This document shows positions 60,893 to 64,000 of a stretch of DNA of 64,000 bases, one piece after another. The stretch is from positions 3,121,001 to 3,185,000 of the forward strand of contig NZ_CCXR01000001.1 of the NCBI RefSeq assembly GCF_000821085.1, read 5' to 3'. How positions within the stretch are numbered: the first letter of the stretch is position 1; every line of letters begins with the position of its first letter. The position numbers were made by a program, and so were the translations under genes. The stretch comes from Bacillus sp. B-jedd. Its GTDB lineage: Bacteria > Bacillota > Bacilli > Bacillales > Cytobacillaceae. The notes under the pieces are model-generated. The model was not told the DNA's origin and made no database searches. It saw nothing but the letters and a program-made list of their open reading frames with translations.

Positions 60893-61168
60893 TTACTTTT
60901 TCACTTTTTTTACGACAAAGTAAGCACAGCCGAAGTTGCAGAACTCGTACAGGTATTCTGTGATTGTGCTGATTTTCGTATCAAAGGTAGCTTTCTGGTT
61001 CTGGTCGTCGAAGAATCCTTTTAGCCTGAGCTGCCCGTATCCCCAGTCGCCGACAATGTAATCATATCTGGCGAGGATCTCGCTGTATCTTTCTTTAAAT
61101 GCTTCTTCATTAAAGCCGTCCCGGTAATCCTCAATTACTTCATAAGCCACGTTATTGACCATTATCAT
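60893..61168 (-). CDS. yutD: YutD-like DUF1027 protein
   Basis: 91 residues with YDYIVGDWGYGQLRLKGFFDD and YLYEFCNFGCAYFVV, typical of the YutD (DUF1027) family; function unknown. Start at 61168 (GAGGTGAAAACT) rather than far upstream. It lies between the DUF3055 gene and the divergent yutC. Confidence 0.87.
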   Translation of the reverse strand: MIMVNNVAYEVIEDYRDGFNEEAFKERYSEILARYDYIVGDWGYGQLRLKGFFDDQNQKATFDTKISTITEYLYEFCNFGCAYFVVKKVKK

Positions 61169-61281
61169 AGTTTTCACCTCATTTGCCGGCAATTCTCTTT
61201 TTCCATTATAACCGATTCCCATCCAATTACTAAGAGAAAAAATATTCAGGTGGGCAATACTTCTGTTAGGAGGTGTTTTCC

Positions 61282-61887
61282 ATGCAAAAGAAATTATTGG
61301 TTTATGTACTGTTCGTGTCCCTGCTTGCCGCATGTTCCGGCGGGGATAAAGCGGGGGATCAATATGGCGGGGTCAGTCATTTGCATCCGGATAGCCGCCG
61401 TTCAGAGGTTTACGGGGATGTGAAAGGGAAACGTGCTGACAAGTCCCATCAGTTTGGTTATTATCGTCATCAGAAAAGCCCGATCATGGGAGATAAATCA
61501 GCAAGGCACAAGCCTCCTGTCCTGGACAGGAAGAAGCTTGCGAGGGATATCGGCCGTCTGACGACGGATTTGCCGAATGTGAATGATGCGGCGGTCCTGG
61601 TGACCGATGACGAGGTACTGGTTGCCTATGACTCGGATACGGCCAACCGAGAGCTTACAGCTGACCAAGTGCGAAAGACAGCCATGTCAGTTGTGCCGCG
61701 CTTTTACCATGTATATGTGTCGGATAATAAAATGCTGATCCGGGATGTGGAGACGCTATCGAGCCTGAATACGCAGAATAAGAATGTGACTGAGGCCATT
61801 GATGCGGTGATTCGTGAAATGGTGAAGACACCTCAGGGCTTGAGGCCGGGGAAGGGATCTAGCGGCGGGATGGGGAGCGGTCGCTGA
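61282..61887 (+). CDS. yutC: YutC, YhcN/YlaJ-type sporulation lipoprotein
   Basis: 201 residues. Lipoprotein signal with the lipobox LLAAC (Cys at about residue 18), then a His/Lys-rich stretch (HLHPDSRRSEVYG) and a YhcN/YlaJ domain with VNDAAVLVTDDEVLVAYDS and VYVSDNKMLIRDVETLS. These proteins are made during sporulation and sit in the forespore membrane region. ATG at 61282 after AGGAGGTGTTTTCC. Its stop at 61887 is followed at once by the 51-base repeat array. Confidence 0.9.
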   Translation: MQKKLLVYVLFVSLLAACSGGDKAGDQYGGVSHLHPDSRRSEVYGDVKGKRADKSHQFGYYRHQKSPIMGDKSARHKPPVLDRKKLARDIGRLTTDLPNVNDAAVLVTDDEVLVAYDSDTANRELTADQVRKTAMSVVPRFYHVYVSDNKMLIRDVETLSSLNTQNKNVTEAIDAVIREMVKTPQGLRPGKGSSGGMGSGR

Positions 61888-61888
61888 C

Positions 61889-62460
61889 GATTAGAATGAT
61901 GCTATTCGACCGGAGGCTAGGATTTTTTGAGTTGCGGGCGTTTAGAACGATCCTATTCGACCGGAGCCACAAAATTTCGCCGCTGCGGGCGATTAGAACA
62001 CGCCTATTTTACCGGAGCCCAGGATTTTTTCCGCTGCGGGCGTTTAGAACGCCTCTATTCGACCGGAAGCCAGGTTTTTTTCCGTTGCGGGCGTTTAGAA
62101 CGATTCTATTCGACCGGAGCTCAGGATTTTTTCCGCTGCGGGCGTTTAGAACGCCTCTATTCGACCGGAGCCTCAAAATTTCGCCGCTGCGGGCGATTAG
62201 AACGCCTCTATTCGACCGGAGCCTCAAAATTTCTTCGCTGCGGGCGTTTAGAACGCCTCTATTCGACCGGAGCTCCAAAATTCCGCCGCTGCGGGCGTTT
62301 AGACCGCGCCTATTCGACCGGAGCCACAAAATTCCGCCGCTGCGGGCGTTTAGACCGCGCCTATTCGACCGAAGCCTGAAATTTCGCCGCTGCGGGCGAT
62401 TAGAACGCTCCTATTCGACCGGAGCCACAAAATTTCGCCGCTGCGGGCGATTAGAGAGCG
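61889..62460. repeat. Tandem array of about eleven 51-bp units
   Basis: Units begin with GCGGGCG at 61934, 61985, 62036, 62087, 62138, 62189, 62240, 62291, 62342, 62392 and 62443 (the last cut short); a partial unit precedes them. All are 51 bases except the one at 62342, which is 50. A core such as CTATTCGACCGGAGC is held in all, with variable arms. 51 is a multiple of three, which explains the long open frames on both strands; none has a ribosome binding site and the 50-base unit breaks the period, so it is not judged coding. Confidence 0.9.
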
Positions 62461-62490
62461 AAAAAAGGCATCCTAGCGGATGCCTTTTTT
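62461..62490 (-). terminator. Terminator after lipA
   Basis: AAAAAAGGCATCC/GGATGCCTTTTTT stem at the end of the repeat array. Confidence 0.9.
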
Positions 62491-62505
62491 GATAAAACAA
62501 TTTCC

Positions 62506-63435
62506 TTACGCCTCAATGGCCGTGCCTTCACCGGCTGCTTCCATTGCAGCTGTTTTAGCCCTCGCCGCAGCATTCACCTGTTCGTCAGCATGGTAGGAAG
62601 AACGGACAAGCGGTCCAGATTCACAATGGCTGAAACCTTTTGACATGGCGATTTGTTTCAATTCATTGAATTCATCTGGCGTGTAGTATTTCACAACGTT
62701 TAGATGTTTTTTTGTCGGCTGCAAATATTGGCCGATGGTCATGATATCGACATGATTGGCGCGGAGGTCATCCATGACTTCAACAATTTCATCCCATGTC
62801 TCGCCAAGGCCAATCATCAGGCTTGATTTCGTTGGGATGTCAGGCTGCATTTCTTTTGCGCGGCGCAAAAATTCAAGAGACCGCTCATAAGTTGCCCTCG
62901 CCCGTACTCTGGGAGTCAGCCTCCTGACAGTTTCGATGTTATGGTTCAGGATGTCGGGACGGGCATCCATTAAGGTGCGGAGGTTTTCCTCCACCCCGCC
63001 CATATCAGACGGCAGGACTTCAACTGTTGTAAACGGGTTTTTCCTTCGGACGGCCCTGACTGTTTCCGCGAAAACAGCCGATCCCCCATCGCGCAGATCG
63101 TCACGGGCTACTGCGGTGATAACCGCATGCTTCAGGTTCATTTGGAAAACGGAGTCGGCGACGCGCTCAGGCTCCTGTAGATCCAGCTCGGTTGGGAGGC
63201 CTGTTTTGACAGCACAGAAACGGCATGCCCTTGTACAGGTGTCACCAAGAATCATGAAAGTAGCTGTCCTTCTGACCGCCCAGCATTCATGGATATTCGG
63301 GCAACGCGCTTCCTCACATACAGTATGGAGATTCTTTGTGCGCATCATTTTCTTCAGCCCGGTGTAGTTTTCATTCGTATTCAATTTTATTTTCAGCCAT
63401 TCAGGCTTTCTTTGCGGCCTGTTATCAAGTGTCAT
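62506..63435 (-). CDS. lipA: Lipoyl synthase
   Basis: 309 residues. The auxiliary cluster ligands lie in [13 protein letters not shown], the radical-SAM cluster ligands in [10 protein letters not shown], and RSSYHADEQ at the end carries the conserved Ser. It inserts two sulfur atoms into octanoyl groups on pyruvate dehydrogenase and related enzymes. ATG at 63435 after GGAGTGGATGAA. In B. subtilis it is yutB, next to yunA as here. Confidence 0.97.
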   Translation of the reverse strand: MTLDNRPQRKPEWLKIKLNTNENYTGLKKMMRTKNLHTVCEEARCPNIHECWAVRRTATFMILGDTCTRACRFCAVKTGLPTELDLQEPERVADSVFQMNLKHAVITAVARDDLRDGGSAVFAETVRAVRRKNPFTTVEVLPSDMGGVEENLRTLMDARPDILNHNIETVRRLTPRVRARATYERSLEFLRRAKEMQPDIPTKSSLMIGLGETWDEIVEVMDDLRANHVDIMTIGQYLQPTKKHLNVVKYYTPDEFNELKQIAMSKGFSHCESGPLVRSSYHADEQVNAAARAKTAAMEAAGEGTAIEA

Positions 63436-63617
63436 TTCATCCACTCCATCTGTTTATGTACGTGTCTAGCTTCTCTTTTGAAACTGTATCATACTCCTAT
63501 TTTCCCTTCAAGAGTTGGGTCCTTTGATTGGGAATCATTTCTTCTTATGATTGTTCCATGCAGACGGCAAACTATAGCAAAAAGGACGAGCAAATTAACT
63601 ATGAAGGAGGGCGCCCT

Positions 63618-64000
63618 GTGAGGGTATTATTGCTATTATTATGTTCGTTTGTCCTCGCGGGCAGTGCTTTTGCCCGTACCGGCGAACGCCAGTTAACAGA
63701 AAGCCAGGCTGGCCCAAACGCCGAGCAAACTGCAAAGGAACAGCCGCCTGTTGTTCAGGCGAATGAAGAACCCAATCTCTTCAGCAAAAGGATGCAGTTG
63801 TACAAAAAAGCGGAAGCAGCCACAGGAATCCCATGGTTCTATCTTGCCGGTGTCGATCAGTATGAACGGAATGTCAGGCTATCCCGGAAGGATTTACCGG
63901 ATCCCGAAGGCGCAATCTCGATTTATTTTGCTCCCGACGTTTGGGCTGGTGCTGCAAACCCCAATCCCGAAGATACACATCCGGGAACAATTGCCTTCTT
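63618..64000 (+). CDS. lytH: LytH/YunA-like sporulation peptidoglycan hydrolase (5' part; runs off the window)
   Basis: GTG at 63618 with AAGGAGGGCGCCCT upstream. A signal peptide (MRVLLLLLCSFVLAGSAFA) is followed by a linker and then AATGIPWFYLAGVDQYERN and ISIYFAPDVWAGAANPNPED, features of the LytH/YunA protein, a sporulation L-Ala-D-Glu endopeptidase of the M23 group needed for cortex maturation. The zinc-binding M23 domain would lie beyond the end of the window, so the call rests on the N-terminal part and the position beside lipA. Confidence 0.8.
   Translation, partial: MRVLLLLLCSFVLAGSAFARTGERQLTESQAGPNAEQTAKEQPPVVQANEEPNLFSKRMQLYKKAEAATGIPWFYLAGVDQYERNVRLSRKDLPDPEGAISIYFAPDVWAGAANPNPEDTHPGTIAF

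Noticed and set aside
61889-62460. CRISPR array
   Set aside because: Units are directly adjacent with point changes; there are no unique spacers between conserved repeats and no cas genes.
61896-62492. Long open frames of 198, 150 and (minus strand) 106 codons with 17-residue repeats
   Set aside because: They exist because the 51-bp repeat is a multiple of three; no ribosome binding site, several frames open at once, and one 50-bp unit breaks the period.
1-64000. tRNA or rRNA genes, transposase genes
   Set aside because: None recognised on either strand; repeats lack any adjacent transposase.

Overview
The window is a chromosomal segment of a Gram-positive, endospore-forming member of the Bacillaceae. 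The grounds are strong AGGAGG-type ribosome binding sites, frequent TTG and GTG starts, Rho-independent terminators after most transcription units, many sporulation or spore-coat genes (CotF-like, YteA, KapB/KapD, YutH, YutC, LytH), and long synteny with the yug-yui-yum-yut-yun part of the Bacillus subtilis chromosome (recognised from memory, no search was run). It is not B. subtilis itself: several linked genes are missing or replaced, and dispersed repeats are present. No tRNA, rRNA, CRISPR array, prophage or complete insertion sequence was seen.

Layout. 0-6 kb: 5' part of a cytosolic formate dehydrogenase, a secreted SH3b/C39 cysteine protease, a CotF-like coat protein, a trans-sulfuration enzyme, a cold shock protein and a stand-alone ribokinase. 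6-10.2 kb: RodA, then a cell-cell signalling locus made of a secreted 47-residue peptide precursor, an NprR/PlcR-like HTH-TPR receptor and a secreted subtilisin. 10.4-16.6 kb: small secreted or spore-related proteins, GrpB, an ECF sigma/anti-sigma pair, YteA and a LysE-type exporter. 16.7-20.8 kb: a lipid-linked glycosylation set (GtrA, GT2, YkoS-like) and a transglutaminase-like protein. 21-36.5 kb: the yug block (YugO K+ channel, YugN, Pgi, iron alcohol dehydrogenase, YuzA, YugI, YugF, YugE, PatB), interrupted by an RND pump with its TetR regulator and by rocD plus a glutamate dehydrogenase. 36.6-43 kb: lipoprotein, PpaC, cyclophilin lipoprotein, KapB, KapD, a MenI-like thioesterase, DedA and small spore-type proteins. 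43.6-54.4 kb: PepA, YuiC/B/A, Nudix hydrolase, two NADH-dehydrogenase-like flavoproteins (YumB, YutJ), ferredoxin-NADP reductase (YumC) and Fe-S carriers (YutM, YutI). 54.4-64 kb: hydroxyacid dehydrogenase, YutH, YutG, YutF, YutE, an EAL protein, DUF3055, YutD, YutC, LipA and the start of LytH.

Most genes are housekeeping, redox/Fe-S or sporulation functions in short one- to three-gene units. The most interesting part is the 7.36-10.15 kb signalling locus: the peptide precursor carries the heptapeptide HPIHPPL twice, and the two DNA copies differ at four positions, all synonymous. Next come a 51-bp tandem array of about 11 units between yutC and lipA, a family of long GC-rich dispersed repeats (four sites, one a skeleton carrying two extra modules), twin TTCGGACA hairpins after the sigma-factor operon, and several unlisted small proteins and palindromic operator candidates.
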